From Acidobacteriaceae bacterium (lineage in GTDB: Bacteria > Acidobacteriota > Terriglobia > Terriglobales > Acidobacteriaceae), in assembly GCA_003139095.1 (NCBI GenBank), contig PLHW01000026.1, positions 166,163-230,162 of the forward strand: DNA of 64,000 bases. The letters run 5' to 3'. The position numbers and the translations under genes are program-made. Of this stretch, positions 1 to 9,063 are shown one piece after another. Under the pieces are notes generated by a model. The model worked only from the letters and a program-made list of their open reading frames with translations. It was not told where the DNA came from and made no database searches. Within the stretch, counting starts at the first letter, position 1, and each line of letters opens with the position of its first letter.

Positions 1-738
1 ACCGCCATGATGGCTCTGTTCATCGTGCTATGGCTGATGAACTCAAGCAAACAGCTCCAGGTTGCGGTGGGCGGCTACTTTAAGGATCCAACGGGAACTG
101 CGAAGAAAGTGGGCAGCAACCAGAATGGCACGGGCGAGAATGTCCTGTTGACCAAGCAGAATATGTCGACCCTTAAAGAACAATTGCAGAAAAGCATTCG
201 CAGCATCAACGACCTGGACAAGCTGAAGAAGAACATTGAGATGACGGTAACCTCCGAAGGCCTGCGCATCGAGTTGATGGAATCGGATAAGGGAACGTTC
301 TTTGACAGCGGCAGTTCGGAACTGAATCAGAGCGGCAAAGAAATGTTGGCTCTGCTCGCGCAGCAACTGGCAGGCGTTCCCAACCACGTCTCAGTCGAAG
401 GGCATACCGACGCGAAGCCATTTGCCGAGAGAGCCAACTATAGCAACTGGGAGCTATCATCGGATCGCGCCAACGCCGCCCGGCGAGTCATGCAACAGGC
501 GGGTCTGCGTGAGGATCAGGTTTCCCAGGTGCGCGGATTTGCGGATCAGCGGTTGCGCAACGGCAAGGATCCCCTGGATGCCTCGAACCGCCGCATTTCA
601 ATTATTGTGGAGTATCTGGCGCACGCACCGGAACCGGACGACGATGCCAAGCCGGCGGCCGGCGAAGCGGCGGAAGGAAAGCCCGCGGAGGGCGGCGCGA
701 AAGAGCCAGCAACGGAGAATCACGAGGAAAATAAATAG
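1..738 (+). CDS. motB: Flagellar motor protein MotB (5' truncated)
   Basis: Stator subunit that anchors the flagellar motor to peptidoglycan; the MotA partner would lie upstream. The frame is open from base 1, reading TAMMALFIVLWLM, which is the single membrane helix of MotB, so only the short cytoplasmic N-terminus is missing. The C-terminal OmpA-like peptidoglycan-binding domain covers roughly residues 80-205 and includes VEGHTDAKPF and a conserved NRRISI segment. A low-complexity Ala/Glu/Gly/Lys tail of about 35 residues follows. A non-flagellar OmpA/MotB-type protein is possible, but the helix sequence favours MotB. Confidence 0.88.
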   Translation, partial: TAMMALFIVLWLMNSSKQLQVAVGGYFKDPTGTAKKVGSNQNGTGENVLLTKQNMSTLKEQLQKSIRSINDLDKLKKNIEMTVTSEGLRIELMESDKGTFFDSGSSELNQSGKEMLALLAQQLAGVPNHVSVEGHTDAKPFAERANYSNWELSSDRANAARRVMQQAGLREDQVSQVRGFADQRLRNGKDPLDASNRRISIIVEYLAHAPEPDDDAKPAAGEAAEGKPAEGGAKEPATENHEENK

Positions 739-757
739 GCTGACCATAAAGGTCAGC
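739..757 (+). terminator. 7-bp hairpin directly after motB
   Basis: GCTGACC and GGTCAGC pair perfectly around a five-base loop and begin one base after the motB stop codon. There is no T-tract after it, so it may act as an mRNA 3' stabiliser or a weak terminator rather than a canonical intrinsic terminator. Confidence 0.45.
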
Positions 758-795
758 CCAGAAAATTGCCTTGTCGCAGTTTTAAATCTAGCTTC

Positions 796-945
796 TTACG
801 ATTGCGGCGGTTCGTCGCAATTCGGGTTCTTTGGTGGGCACAGCGGCACCGGACCACCCGGAGTGGGAGTACTCGGGATGGCGGCGTACGCGAAAGTACC
901 TACCAGACCTACCAACAGCAGTAACGCCCTGAGTGAACGTTTCAT
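796..945 (-). CDS. Small secreted Pro-rich peptide (49 aa)
   Basis: A 49-codon gene read from the sequence. The ATG at 945 follows a strong AAGGAGAA ribosome site with about 7 nt spacing. The first 22 residues form a textbook signal peptide: MKRSLR, a Leu/Val-rich core, then an AYAA cleavage region. The mature part is about 27 residues, rich in Pro, with two Cys in the pattern LCPPKNPNC and an acidic, Pro-rich end. A TATAAT hexamer lies about 57 nt upstream on the same strand. Function is unknown; the export signal plus ribosome site argue that it is a real gene. Confidence 0.6.
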   Translation of the reverse strand: MKRSLRALLLLVGLVGTFAYAAIPSTPTPGGPVPLCPPKNPNCDEPPQS

Positions 946-1001
946 TGGACTTCTCCTTAGGGTCTGGCGAACCCAAATAAAGTTGAGGGCTCGCCGGCGG
1001 C

Positions 1002-1007
1002 ATTATA
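1002..1007 (-). promoter_or_regulatory. Candidate -10 for the small secreted peptide
   Basis: A perfect TATAAT on the minus strand, about 57 nt ahead of the peptide ATG, which would give a leader of roughly 50 nt. No convincing -35 is seen at 16-18 nt. The rest of the 946-1269 gap holds no gene I can support; a weak CTCGC/GCGAG hairpin at 1237-1255 follows the membrane protein gene that ends at 1270. Confidence 0.4.
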
Positions 1008-1269
1008 CACACAATGTAGACTTTGATTGTGGAAGAGTTAACTGCTTGATTTGGAGCGAGAAAGCCGCGGGGAACTGGAAAGCGGGAGTGTAAAGGAGCC
1101 GGAAGTTGGGAAGGCACAATCCACAGGATTCCCGCTAGAGTTTCTTAAAGTATTACTTAAAGATTGATCTTGCCTTGGAAAGACGATTATGACTCTTAGT
1201 CGCTGGCAATTTTTCCCTTGACACTCATTTTACATTCTCGCGGATTTTCTGCGAGTTGGCCCTGCTCGT

Positions 1270-2160
1270 TCACCCGTTTTTTGAGCCTGCCGCGATCGAA
1301 TTTGCGCGCTCGGGGGCAACTGGGTTGGCGAAGCCGAAAGGCTTTTCCGGGGATTCCGAACTGCGCGAGAAGGCCCGCTCCACCATTCCCTCAAACATCG
1401 GAATCAGCGAATCCTTCTCCGTGCCCGTCTGCAAATCGGCGAGACCCCGCTCCCAGCGTTGCGTCTGGAGGCGGTTCACCGCCGCATCCCGCGCCGCCAC
1501 CGGCGAGAATGAGTATCCGAGCCAGATGAGAGCCGAGATGTTATACGACAGCATGTCGATGAAGTCGTAGCTGCCGCGACGAATCAGTCCCCCGGAGTGC
1601 ATAGCCAGCAGCATCAACTCCGTTGCGGCGAACACTCCAAAGCCGAGCGCGATGCCAAAACTCACCTGTTTGCGCGACACTCCGAGAAAACCCGAGAACA
1701 AGATGAGGAAAAGTATCAGACCAACCTGCGCCAAGCGGACCGAGCGTTCCAGTGTAGTCACGGCGTGACTGATCGGATCCTGGTTGTAAGAGTTGGAGGC
1801 TGCCACCACCACCGAAACCAGGAGCATCACCAGTCCCGCCCACTTGAATACCGGCGTTCCCAGGTCTTTCAACGCGTGATAGGGGCGGAAGATGTCCAGA
1901 AAGATCTCGTGAATGACCTTGAAGCTCAGAATGGCGTTGACGACCTCGCCCATCCAGTAGAGCCAGAAATACCAAGTGTCATTGCGATGGTAGAAGGGGA
2001 AGGTCAAGCCAAAAATTGCAATTTGGGCCAGCAGGTAATAGAAGAAAACCGGAAAATACTTGTAGAGCTTGCGACGCCAGATGATTGCCGCCACCACCGA
2101 TTGCAGCACCGGTTGAGCGCACCACAAGACCATGAACGTCGAATTGCTATACAAGGACAT
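1270..2160 (-). CDS. Multi-pass integral membrane protein, unknown function
   Basis: A 296-residue protein with about seven hydrophobic segments in the first 225 residues (for example LVMLLVSVVVAAS, VGLILFLILFSGFLGV, LIWLGYSF) and a soluble C-terminal tail of about 70 residues. I recognise no catalytic motif. It lies 207 nt downstream of the DUF58 gene on the same strand; the gap has no obvious terminator, so weak linkage is possible. Proteins of this build are common in acidobacterial genomes, but I cannot assign a role. Confidence 0.6.
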   Translation of the reverse strand: MSLYSNSTFMVLWCAQPVLQSVVAAIIWRRKLYKYFPVFFYYLLAQIAIFGLTFPFYHRNDTWYFWLYWMGEVVNAILSFKVIHEIFLDIFRPYHALKDLGTPVFKWAGLVMLLVSVVVAASNSYNQDPISHAVTTLERSVRLAQVGLILFLILFSGFLGVSRKQVSFGIALGFGVFAATELMLLAMHSGGLIRRGSYDFIDMLSYNISALIWLGYSFSPVAARDAAVNRLQTQRWERGLADLQTGTEKDSLIPMFEGMVERAFSRSSESPEKPFGFANPVAPERANSIAAGSKNG

Positions 2161-2367
2161 GGCTGGCTACCTGGAAGCCGCGCAGCTCTGCGAGCCTTAC
2201 GGTGTGCCTCTATACTGCCCTAATCTTGGGGAGATATCCACAGAAGATCACCCGACTTTAGTAACCTTGGTAACCATTACCCTCAGGCAAGGCCTGCGGC
2301 CAAGTGGCGTTCCAGTTGCCCGCTGCCTCGGGCAACCGGTCTCGGCCCGAAATCGGTGTCCGTCGCG

Positions 2368-3786
2368 CTAGGATAGCGGAGTCAGCGACTTGGGTTCCGC
2401 CAGAGAGATTACATAAGACACATTGGCGAATCCCTGAGGAACCTGGGTGCGCTCGCGGGCCGTCACAATCACGTTGTAGTCTTCGCTCGCTCGCAGGCGG
2501 CCAAAAACAGGAGTGGCTTCCTGCGGCTCGACGAGGGCGAGGTAATGCAGGAAATCGAAGACGTCGGCTGTCGGTTCCAGACCGGGCGCGACGAACGAGA
2601 GTTCCACATCTTCATGATGGAAGTGCCAGGCAAGCGATGCCGCAAGCCGCACGGCGCGCTCGTAGGCCGCAGGCGCCAGCACTCCGGGCGCGGGATTGTC
2701 GAAGACGATGCGGAGCTTGCGCTCATCTTCGCGGCTGAACTCCCGCACCTTCAACCCGCCGGTGCGCGCGGTCGCTTTCCAGTCCACATGGCGGGCCGAG
2801 TCCTCGGGCATGTATTCGCGAATGCGATAGAGATCGTATCCGCGTCCGCGCACGAAAGACTCGAATTCGCCGGTGACCTTGGGCAGCACTTCGAGGAACT
2901 GTTCGGTCGGCTCGACCACCGGATAAACGATCACCTCGCGGGCCAGCCGGACGCGTCGCGTCTTGGTCAGGAAGGCGAAGGGAAAGCGCGTTTGCAGACC
3001 GAAGGTCTTCTCCTGATACCGCCCGCGCAGGGGGAAACACAGCTCTAGATCCGCGCGCAATTGCTGGGCGGGCGCCAGGAATGGAAAGTAAACCGATTGC
3101 TCCAGAATCGGCCGTTCCTGAGGCTCGCTCACGCGGCGCAATCGGCGATCGGGCAGGCGCACCCATTGCTGCTCGGGTGCGCGATTGCGCGGCCAAGCAA
3201 ATGTGTAAGCTTCCCAACGCCAACTGCGAGCGGGTTTGCGCCTGGCGGGAACCACGCGCACCGAAAACGAGGGCATCCAGGAACTGGTGTTGCGCAGCAG
3301 CAATCGCGCCATTATGGGACGCCCGGCAAACACGTGCTCGGGAAGATGCACATCGAGTTCCAGGCTGCGCAGAACAGATGAAGACGCAATCCCGGAAACC
3401 ACAATCGCGGAGAGCAACGCGGCAACGATGACGTAAAGCAAATTATTGCCGGTGTTAATCGCGGCAATCGCGATGACGACTGCGATCAGGATGTAAATCA
3501 CTCCGGCGCGCGTGACCTCGTAATCGATGGCTTCACGCAGGCGCGCCGCAACCACACGCCGCGCAAGATAAGGAACGGTCGTCAATCCCACGAGCGTTGC
3601 GAGCAGGAGTGCAGCGGAAGCCAGAACAATGGTTCCCCAAACGCTTCCCGATTCGCGCGAGACGGTGGAAAAGAGGGCAGCCCCAAAGGCCAGGAGGAGT
3701 CCGGCAATCGCGACGAGAAATCGAACCCAGACTTCAGAAAGTCCGAAACGACGCAATCGCGGAGCCGAGTTGCTGTCGGGAGGCAT
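2368..3786 (-). CDS. DUF58 domain membrane protein
   Basis: 472 residues. Two hydrophobic hairpins (residues about 20-70 and 95-140) precede a soluble beta-rich region and then the DUF58 core around residues 310-400, seen in the run GRGYDLYRIREYMPEDSARH followed by VDWKATARTGGLKVREF. DUF58 proteins usually sit beside a MoxR AAA ATPase and act in protein or cell-envelope maturation; no MoxR gene is present here. The segment after the core resembles the vWA-like fold expected for the family. The ATG at 3786 is accepted; no alternative start is better supported. Confidence 0.75.
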   Translation of the reverse strand: MPPDSNSAPRLRRFGLSEVWVRFLVAIAGLLLAFGAALFSTVSRESGSVWGTIVLASAALLLATLVGLTTVPYLARRVVAARLREAIDYEVTRAGVIYILIAVVIAIAAINTGNNLLYVIVAALLSAIVVSGIASSSVLRSLELDVHLPEHVFAGRPIMARLLLRNTSSWMPSFSVRVVPARRKPARSWRWEAYTFAWPRNRAPEQQWVRLPDRRLRRVSEPQERPILEQSVYFPFLAPAQQLRADLELCFPLRGRYQEKTFGLQTRFPFAFLTKTRRVRLAREVIVYPVVEPTEQFLEVLPKVTGEFESFVRGRGYDLYRIREYMPEDSARHVDWKATARTGGLKVREFSREDERKLRIVFDNPAPGVLAPAAYERAVRLAASLAWHFHHEDVELSFVAPGLEPTADVFDFLHYLALVEPQEATPVFGRLRASEDYNVIVTARERTQVPQGFANVSYVISLAEPKSLTPLS

Positions 3787-4390
3787 GAGGAAATTGGCGC
3801 TGGTTCAGAATACGTCCTGGCCCGGGATTCGCGAAAGTGACGTTGGAGCGATCGGTAAGGGATGACTCGGGCGCATCAATTCATTCTCGGTCTAAGTCGT
3901 AATCGTTGGGCCCACCATTCGTCCCAGCCAGCACCAGGCGCCGCGGTGATTCGAGTCACAGGAAACCGTGACCAATGTGGTTGACCCAAACAGCCCGCCG
4001 AGGCTGTACTAGGGACCGAGGCTGACGTAGGGCATTTGCCGGGCACAAGCGGCAGACGATTCCATTTTTCCTTGCCGGCCTCGCGAAGCCTCAAACGTTT
4101 TTCCCCAGTGGAGATCGATAGCGTGATGTACCAAAAAGAAGCCGCCAGGCTCGACGCACGATATCTTCACTTGGTCTTAAGTGTGTGCGTGAAATTCAAT
4201 TCTGGGAAAAACGATGGATTCGATCCCATCCGCTTTCACTCCCGCTGGAACGATTCAGCATAGCCCGGCGCTTCAACACCGGGTCAACTGGACCGACTGA
4301 AGAATTCTGAGGGACGCCCCAGTTGGCACGCACTATCCCGGCCATACACGAGCGTTCGTGTAAACGAGCCGCAGTCTGCGGGAGGCAGTG
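3787..4390. other. 600-bp divergent intergenic region, no gene supported
   Basis: This gap separates the DUF58 gene (minus) from adhE (plus). Short frames exist but none has a ribosome site or recognisable protein. It contains a CCGGG-type hairpin near 4263-4282 and a near-palindrome at 4346-4361 just before adhE. No tRNA or riboswitch was recognised. Confidence 0.5.
4346..4361. promoter_or_regulatory. Near-palindrome upstream of adhE, candidate operator
   Basis: ACACGA and TCGTGT pair around GCGT, making a 16-bp dyad 30 nt before the adhE start. Position and symmetry suit a repressor or activator site. No regulator is identified, and a chance palindrome is possible. Confidence 0.3.
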
Positions 4391-7054
4391 ATGAGCGTGA
4401 GCGAAGCAGTGGACGAGCGAATCCGAATTTCGTCCATCCCGGAACCTCCCAGTCCAGAACGGATCGCCTACCTGGAAAACCTGGTCGGCCACGCGCGTAC
4501 CGCAGCCGCGGTGTTTACGCAATACAGTCAGCAGGATGTGGACCGCATTGTGCGCGCGATGGTCCTGGCCGGGCTCGCCCAGGCTCAGCATCTGGCGCGG
4601 CTCGCCGTCGAAGAGACGCGCCTCGGCGTCATGGAAGACAAGGTCATCAAGAACATGGTGGCCTGCGAGTTCGTCTACAACTTCGTCAAAGACAAACGCA
4701 CGGTGGGCGTGATTCGCGAATTCCCCGAGCGCAACCTCGAGGAAATTGCCGAGCCGATCGGCGTCCTCTTCTCCATCACTCCCATAACGAATCCGACGTC
4801 GACAGTTTTGTTTAAGTGCATCGTCGCCATCAAAACGCGCAACGCGGTCGTTTTCGGTCCGCACCCAAAAGCTTGGCGCTGCTGCGCCGAAGCGGTGCGG
4901 ATCATGTACGAAGCGGCCGTCAAGCACGGCGCGCCCGAGGGTGTTTTCAGCTGCATCGAGTCGCCGACGATCCCGGACAACGTTTACCTGATGCACCACA
5001 AAGATGTCGGCATGATCGATGCCACCGGTGGCCCGGGCGCCGTGAAAGCGGCCTACAGTTCCGGCAAGCCGGCCCTGGGCGTGGGACCCGGCAATACTCC
5101 GGTGTATCTGGAAAAAAGCGCGGACCTCAACGCGGCGGTCGTCGACATCCTCGTCTCGAAGACCTTCGACAACGGGACGATCTGCGCCTCGGAACAGACA
5201 GTGGTGATCGATGACGAGATTTATGACGCGGCGCTGGCGAAGTTTTCCGAACTCGGCGCCCACGTCTGCAATGAGCAGGAGACCAAGCTGCTGGCTCGTA
5301 CCGTGATCGATCCGCAAACGGGCGTGATGCAACCGATGGCGGTGGGGCAAAAAGCAACCGACATCGCGCGCTTCGTCGGCCTCAACGTCAAGCCCGGAAC
5401 CAAGCTTTTGATTGCGCCGATTCGCGGCGTGGGCCGCGAACATCCGCTGTCGGTGGAAAAGCTGTTCCCGGTGCTCGCCGTGTATCGCGCGAAATCCATG
5501 GATGAAGCGCTCAAGGTGTGCGTGGACGTCAATCATGCCGGCGGCCTGGGACACACGGCCGTCATCTTCTCGCGCAACGATGCGGTCATCCACAAGTTCG
5601 GCGAACTGATTAACGCCGGCCGCATTCTCGTAAATTCGCCTGGATCGATTGGCGCACTGGGCGGGGTTTACAACGACCTGGTGCCGACCTTTTCTTTTGG
5701 CTGCGGCACCGGCGGCGGCAACAGCACCACCGACAACGTCAATATCTACCACTATCTCAACGTCAAGCGACTCGCTCGGAGGACCCAAAATCATATGTGG
5801 TTCCGAGTTCCAAATCAGATTTATTTCAACCTCAATGCGGTGGAAAATCTGCGGCAGTTTCCATCGCGATCGACGGTCATTGTCACGAGCGCCGTCCTCG
5901 AGCAAGTCGGCCACGTGGATGTTGTGCGCCGCCACCTCGCGCCCGAGACGCGCGTTCACGTTCTCGTCATTCCCGACGCCGAACCGGAGAACAAAGTGAT
6001 TCGGCAGGGTGTGGAGACGCTGAACGCTTACCATGCAGACCAGATCGTCGCTCTCGGCGGCGGCTCGGTCATCGATGCGGCGAAGATCATGAAGCTGAAG
6101 TATGAATCGCCCGATGCCGACCTGGAAGAACTGGCCGCGCCCTTTCTCGATCTGCGCAAGCGCGTGGTCCAGTATCCCACGGAGAAAGCACACGGCAGCC
6201 GCCTGATCGCCATTTCCACCACCAGCGGAACCGGCAGCGAGGTCACGCCCTTCGCGGTTCTCACCGACAAAGAACGCGGACGCAAGGTTACGCTGGCCGA
6301 CTATTCGCTGACCCCGGATGTCGCGATTGTCGATCCGCAGTTTGTCATGTCGATGCCCAAGAGCCTGACCGCCGATACCGGTATCGATTGTCTGACGCAC
6401 GCGCTGGAGGCGGGCGTCTCGAACTATGCCTCGCCGTATACCGACTCCAACGCGATGCAGGCCATTCGCCTCGCATTCAAGTATCTGCCGGTCGCCTATG
6501 AAAATCCTGGGGATCAGGAGGCGCGTTCGATGATGCACAATGCCGCCTGCATTGCGGGCATGGCGTTTTCGAATGCGTCGGTCGGCGTGAACCATGCCCT
6601 GGCGCACGCGCTGGGCGCGCGTTTTGGAGTTCCGCATGGCCGCGCCAATGCGCTCATGTTGCCGCACGTGATTGCCTATAACGCAGCCGTGCCCGCGAAG
6701 TTTATGCCCTCGCCTTATACGCAGGGATATGTCGCGCATAAAAAATACGCGACGGTGGCGGATTTGCTGGGACTCGGCGGAAACACTGTTGAAGAGAAAG
6801 TCCAGAACCTGATTCGCGCGACCGAGCGCTTACTCGACCGTCTGGAGTTTCCCAGGTCGATCGCGGAACTCGGGATCTCGAAAAGTGAATTTGAGCGCGC
6901 CCTGCCAGAGATGGTCCAGAGCGCATTTGAAGATCCCTCGTGGCGATCGAATCCGCGCATGCCACTGATGAATGAACTGGTCGAGTTGTTTTGGAAAGCC
7001 TATGAGGGCCGCGCAATCGCGGAAGAAGAAGAGCTCGTGGAACAGACCGTTTAG
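4391..7054 (+). CDS. adhE: Bifunctional acetaldehyde-CoA/alcohol dehydrogenase AdhE
   Basis: Reduces acyl-CoA (typically acetyl-CoA) to aldehyde and then alcohol with NADH, or runs in reverse. The N-terminal half (about residues 20-450) is an acylating aldehyde dehydrogenase; the catalytic Cys is Cys265 in FDNGTICASEQ. The C-terminal half (about 475-870) is an iron-dependent alcohol dehydrogenase with GGGSVIDAAK nucleotide binding and metal ligands in DCLTHALEAGVSNYAS and NHALAHALGARFGVPHGRAN. Length matches full AdhE. The ATG at 4391 is preferred over the GTG three bases earlier because GGGAGG lies five bases upstream. STAS and wax-synthase genes follow closely, so the enzyme may supply or recycle alcohols for ester synthesis; that link is inference. 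Confidence 0.95.
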   Translation: MSVSEAVDERIRISSIPEPPSPERIAYLENLVGHARTAAAVFTQYSQQDVDRIVRAMVLAGLAQAQHLARLAVEETRLGVMEDKVIKNMVACEFVYNFVKDKRTVGVIREFPERNLEEIAEPIGVLFSITPITNPTSTVLFKCIVAIKTRNAVVFGPHPKAWRCCAEAVRIMYEAAVKHGAPEGVFSCIESPTIPDNVYLMHHKDVGMIDATGGPGAVKAAYSSGKPALGVGPGNTPVYLEKSADLNAAVVDILVSKTFDNGTICASEQTVVIDDEIYDAALAKFSELGAHVCNEQETKLLARTVIDPQTGVMQPMAVGQKATDIARFVGLNVKPGTKLLIAPIRGVGREHPLSVEKLFPVLAVYRAKSMDEALKVCVDVNHAGGLGHTAVIFSRNDAVIHKFGELINAGRILVNSPGSIGALGGVYNDLVPTFSFGCGTGGGNSTTDNVNIYHYLNVKRLARRTQNHMWFRVPNQIYFNLNAVENLRQFPSRSTVIVTSAVLEQVGHVDVVRRHLAPETRVHVLVIPDAEPENKVIRQGVETLNAYHADQIVALGGGSVIDAAKIMKLKYESPDADLEELAAPFLDLRKRVVQYPTEKAHGSRLIAISTTSGTGSEVTPFAVLTDKERGRKVTLADYSLTPDVAIVDPQFVMSMPKSLTADTGIDCLTHALEAGVSNYASPYTDSNAMQAIRLAFKYLPVAYENPGDQEARSMMHNAACIAGMAFSNASVGVNHALAHALGARFGVPHGRANALMLPHVIAYNAAVPAKFMPSPYTQGYVAHKKYATVADLLGLGGNTVEEKVQNLIRATERLLDRLEFPRSIAELGISKSEFERALPEMVQSAFEDPSWRSNPRMPLMNELVELFWKAYEGRAIAEEEELVEQTV

Positions 7055-7057
7055 GAA

Positions 7058-7351
7058 ATGGCGGTGCCTATGCCAGTGACGCCAATGTTGCTCAACATCG
7101 ATGAGAGCCGCGCCGTCGAGGCGTTGCGCGAACTGGCTCAGAAGCTCGACGGCGCGCCCTGCGAAGTGGTGCTCGACTTTTCTTCCGTGCAGCGAGTCGA
7201 TTCAAGCGTGATCGACGCCTTGGCCGACCTGGCCCGCATCGCCAATAAGAATGACAAGGCGACCAAGCTGGTGCTGCGCAACGTCAACGTGAATGTCTAC
7301 AAAGTGCTGAAGCTGGTAAAGCTGACTGGGCGATTTGCTTTTGTGAGCTGA
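7058..7351 (+). CDS. STAS domain protein (anti-sigma factor antagonist-like)
   Basis: 97 residues forming a single STAS domain: beta-strand EVVLDFSSVQRVDSSVIDAL with a Ser pair at the usual phosphorylation site, then a helix and a strand with LVLRNVN. In known systems such domains bind anti-sigma kinases or modulate partner proteins. It starts three bases after the adhE stop and lies 31 bases before the acyltransferase gene, so it is almost certainly co-transcribed. No partner kinase or phosphatase is in the window. The exact start is uncertain; a second ATG lies four codons downstream. Confidence 0.8.
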   Translation: MAVPMPVTPMLLNIDESRAVEALRELAQKLDGAPCEVVLDFSSVQRVDSSVIDALADLARIANKNDKATKLVLRNVNVNVYKVLKLVKLTGRFAFVS

Positions 7352-7382
7352 AAGCGCGGCGAGCCGCGGAAGGGAGAGCGTC

Positions 7383-9041
7383 ATGCAAAACCACAACCAG
7401 AGTGACCGCCTTTCCTGGGGCGACACGGTCTTCCTTGACCTGGAACGCGAGGGCATGCCGCTGAATGTCGCGAGCGTCTGCGTCTTCGAGGGTGAGATTT
7501 CATTCCGAGATTGCGTTCGCTTCGTCGAATCGAAACTGCCGCTCCTTCCCCGTTATCTGAAGCGCGTTGTTCCAGCCCCGTTCGGGCTGGGCTTGCCAAG
7601 TTGGGAATACGATCCGGAGTTCGACCTCCGCCGCCACCTGCATGAAGTCACGCTCAAACACGGCACCGACACGGAACTAAAGGCGGTGGCCGGCAAGCTG
7701 TTCAGCACCGTCATGGACCGCCGCCATCCGCTCTGGGACATCACCGTCATCCGCGGACTATCCGGCCGGCGCACCGCCGTCATCATTCGGCTGCATCACT
7801 GCATGGCCGACGGCATTGCCGGGGTGGGCATCATGAATGTGCTGCTCGATGCCAATCCGGAAGCGAAGCCCATTCCGGACAAGAAGCTGAAGTTCCGCGT
7901 GCCACCGCCTCGCGACCCGCTCTCATCACTCACTACCGGCATGGTGGAGACGTACGCCGATTTCGTCAAACGAATTCTCTCCGCCATGACCGACCTGGTG
8001 AGCATGGCCGAGCGCGTAGCCGCCAACGGTGGCGGCGTAGTTCCCGAAGAATTTGTAACTTTCCTTCCCGAGATCACTGCCTTCACCGAGCGCCTTCGCT
8101 TCAACGTTCTCTATCAGGGACCACAGAAATTTTCCTTCACCGAACTGCCGCTCGACGAAATCAAGGCCATCAAGCGAGGTTGCGGTGCAAGCGTGAACGA
8201 CGTGATTCTCGCGGTGGTTACGGCCACCATTCGCAGCTACTGCGAACTGCACGGCGATAGCGTCAAAGGCAAGCTGCTGCGCATCATGGTGCCGGTAAAT
8301 CTTCGCGGCGATACGACCACCTCGGAACTCGGCAACCGCATTTCGCTCGTGCCGGTTACCATTCCGCTGGACATTCGTCAGCCTGCCAAGCTCCTTGCCG
8401 CCGCGCATAAGCGCACCGAGTTTCTGAAGCACATGCACGCTGCCGAACTGGTGAGCCTTGCGGGAGGCCTCATCGGAATGCTGCCCGGCTCGCTGCAAGG
8501 CCTCGTCGGACCCTTTGCCAGTCGCTTGCCCGTCACACCCTTCAACCTCGTTTGCACCAATGTGCCGGGGCCGCAATTTCCCCTCTACCTCCTCGGGCAC
8601 AAAATGCTCCATTGCTATCCTTATGTTCCGGTCGGCGGCGAGATGGCCGTCAACTGCGCCATCCTCAGCTACAACGGCACCGCTTACTTCGGCTTCAGTG
8701 GAGACGCCCAAGCCGCTCCCGATCTGCGCAAGCTCGAAAAGCTGCTGCAAGAAAGCTTTGCGGACCTGCGTGAGGCAGCGCGGATCGATCCACCCCGAAA
8801 GCGCGGCTCCGAGAAACGCGCAAAACCGAAACAGCCAAGAATGCCGCAGCCAAGAACGAAGCGCCGGGAAACAAAGCCGACAAACGGGAAGGCATCCAAC
8901 GTCAAATCGGAGGTGACATCAGCCGCGCCGCCAGATTCGAACGCACCCTCGTTGTCCCTTGACTCGAAACGCATCCCTGAAAGCGCTCCCGCTCATTCGA
9001 ACGAGGCCGAGAGCGCTCTCCGGGAGCTCGTTACTGCTTGA
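7383..9041 (+). CDS. Wax ester synthase/diacylglycerol acyltransferase (WS/DGAT)
   Basis: Esterifies acyl-CoA to fatty alcohols or diacylglycerol to make storage lipids. The catalytic motif HHxxxDG is present as HHCMADG at residues 138-144, in the condensation-type acyltransferase fold; further family segments include GCGASVNDVILAVV, NLRGDTTTSELGNR and NVPGPQFPLYLLG. A GGGAGAG ribosome site precedes the ATG. The usual family length is about 450-480 residues; this one is 552 because of a basic, low-complexity tail of about 90 residues rich in Lys, Arg, Pro and Ser, possibly for surface or lipid-body binding. Encoded behind adhE and a STAS gene. Confidence 0.92.
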   Translation: MQNHNQSDRLSWGDTVFLDLEREGMPLNVASVCVFEGEISFRDCVRFVESKLPLLPRYLKRVVPAPFGLGLPSWEYDPEFDLRRHLHEVTLKHGTDTELKAVAGKLFSTVMDRRHPLWDITVIRGLSGRRTAVIIRLHHCMADGIAGVGIMNVLLDANPEAKPIPDKKLKFRVPPPRDPLSSLTTGMVETYADFVKRILSAMTDLVSMAERVAANGGGVVPEEFVTFLPEITAFTERLRFNVLYQGPQKFSFTELPLDEIKAIKRGCGASVNDVILAVVTATIRSYCELHGDSVKGKLLRIMVPVNLRGDTTTSELGNRISLVPVTIPLDIRQPAKLLAAAHKRTEFLKHMHAAELVSLAGGLIGMLPGSLQGLVGPFASRLPVTPFNLVCTNVPGPQFPLYLLGHKMLHCYPYVPVGGEMAVNCAILSYNGTAYFGFSGDAQAAPDLRKLEKLLQESFADLREAARIDPPRKRGSEKRAKPKQPRMPQPRTKRRETKPTNGKASNVKSEVTSAAPPDSNAPSLSLDSKRIPESAPAHSNEAESALRELVTA

Positions 9042-9063
9042 AAAATTCATGAGGAGGTAAAGT

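Noticed and set aside
422..1093. A 223-codon frame overlapping motB and the small peptide gene
   Set aside because: It overlaps the well-supported motB frame, and its composition is Arg-rich and shadow-like.
4196..4280. Possible tRNA (GGATTCGATCCCATCC resembles a T-arm)
   Set aside because: No acceptor stem, anticodon arm or D-arm pairing can be built around it.
4196..6739. An 847-residue open frame antisense to adhE
   Set aside because: Its residues (many His, Arg, Asp) mirror the codon bias of adhE and contain no recognisable domain; adhE on the opposite strand is a clear full-length enzyme.
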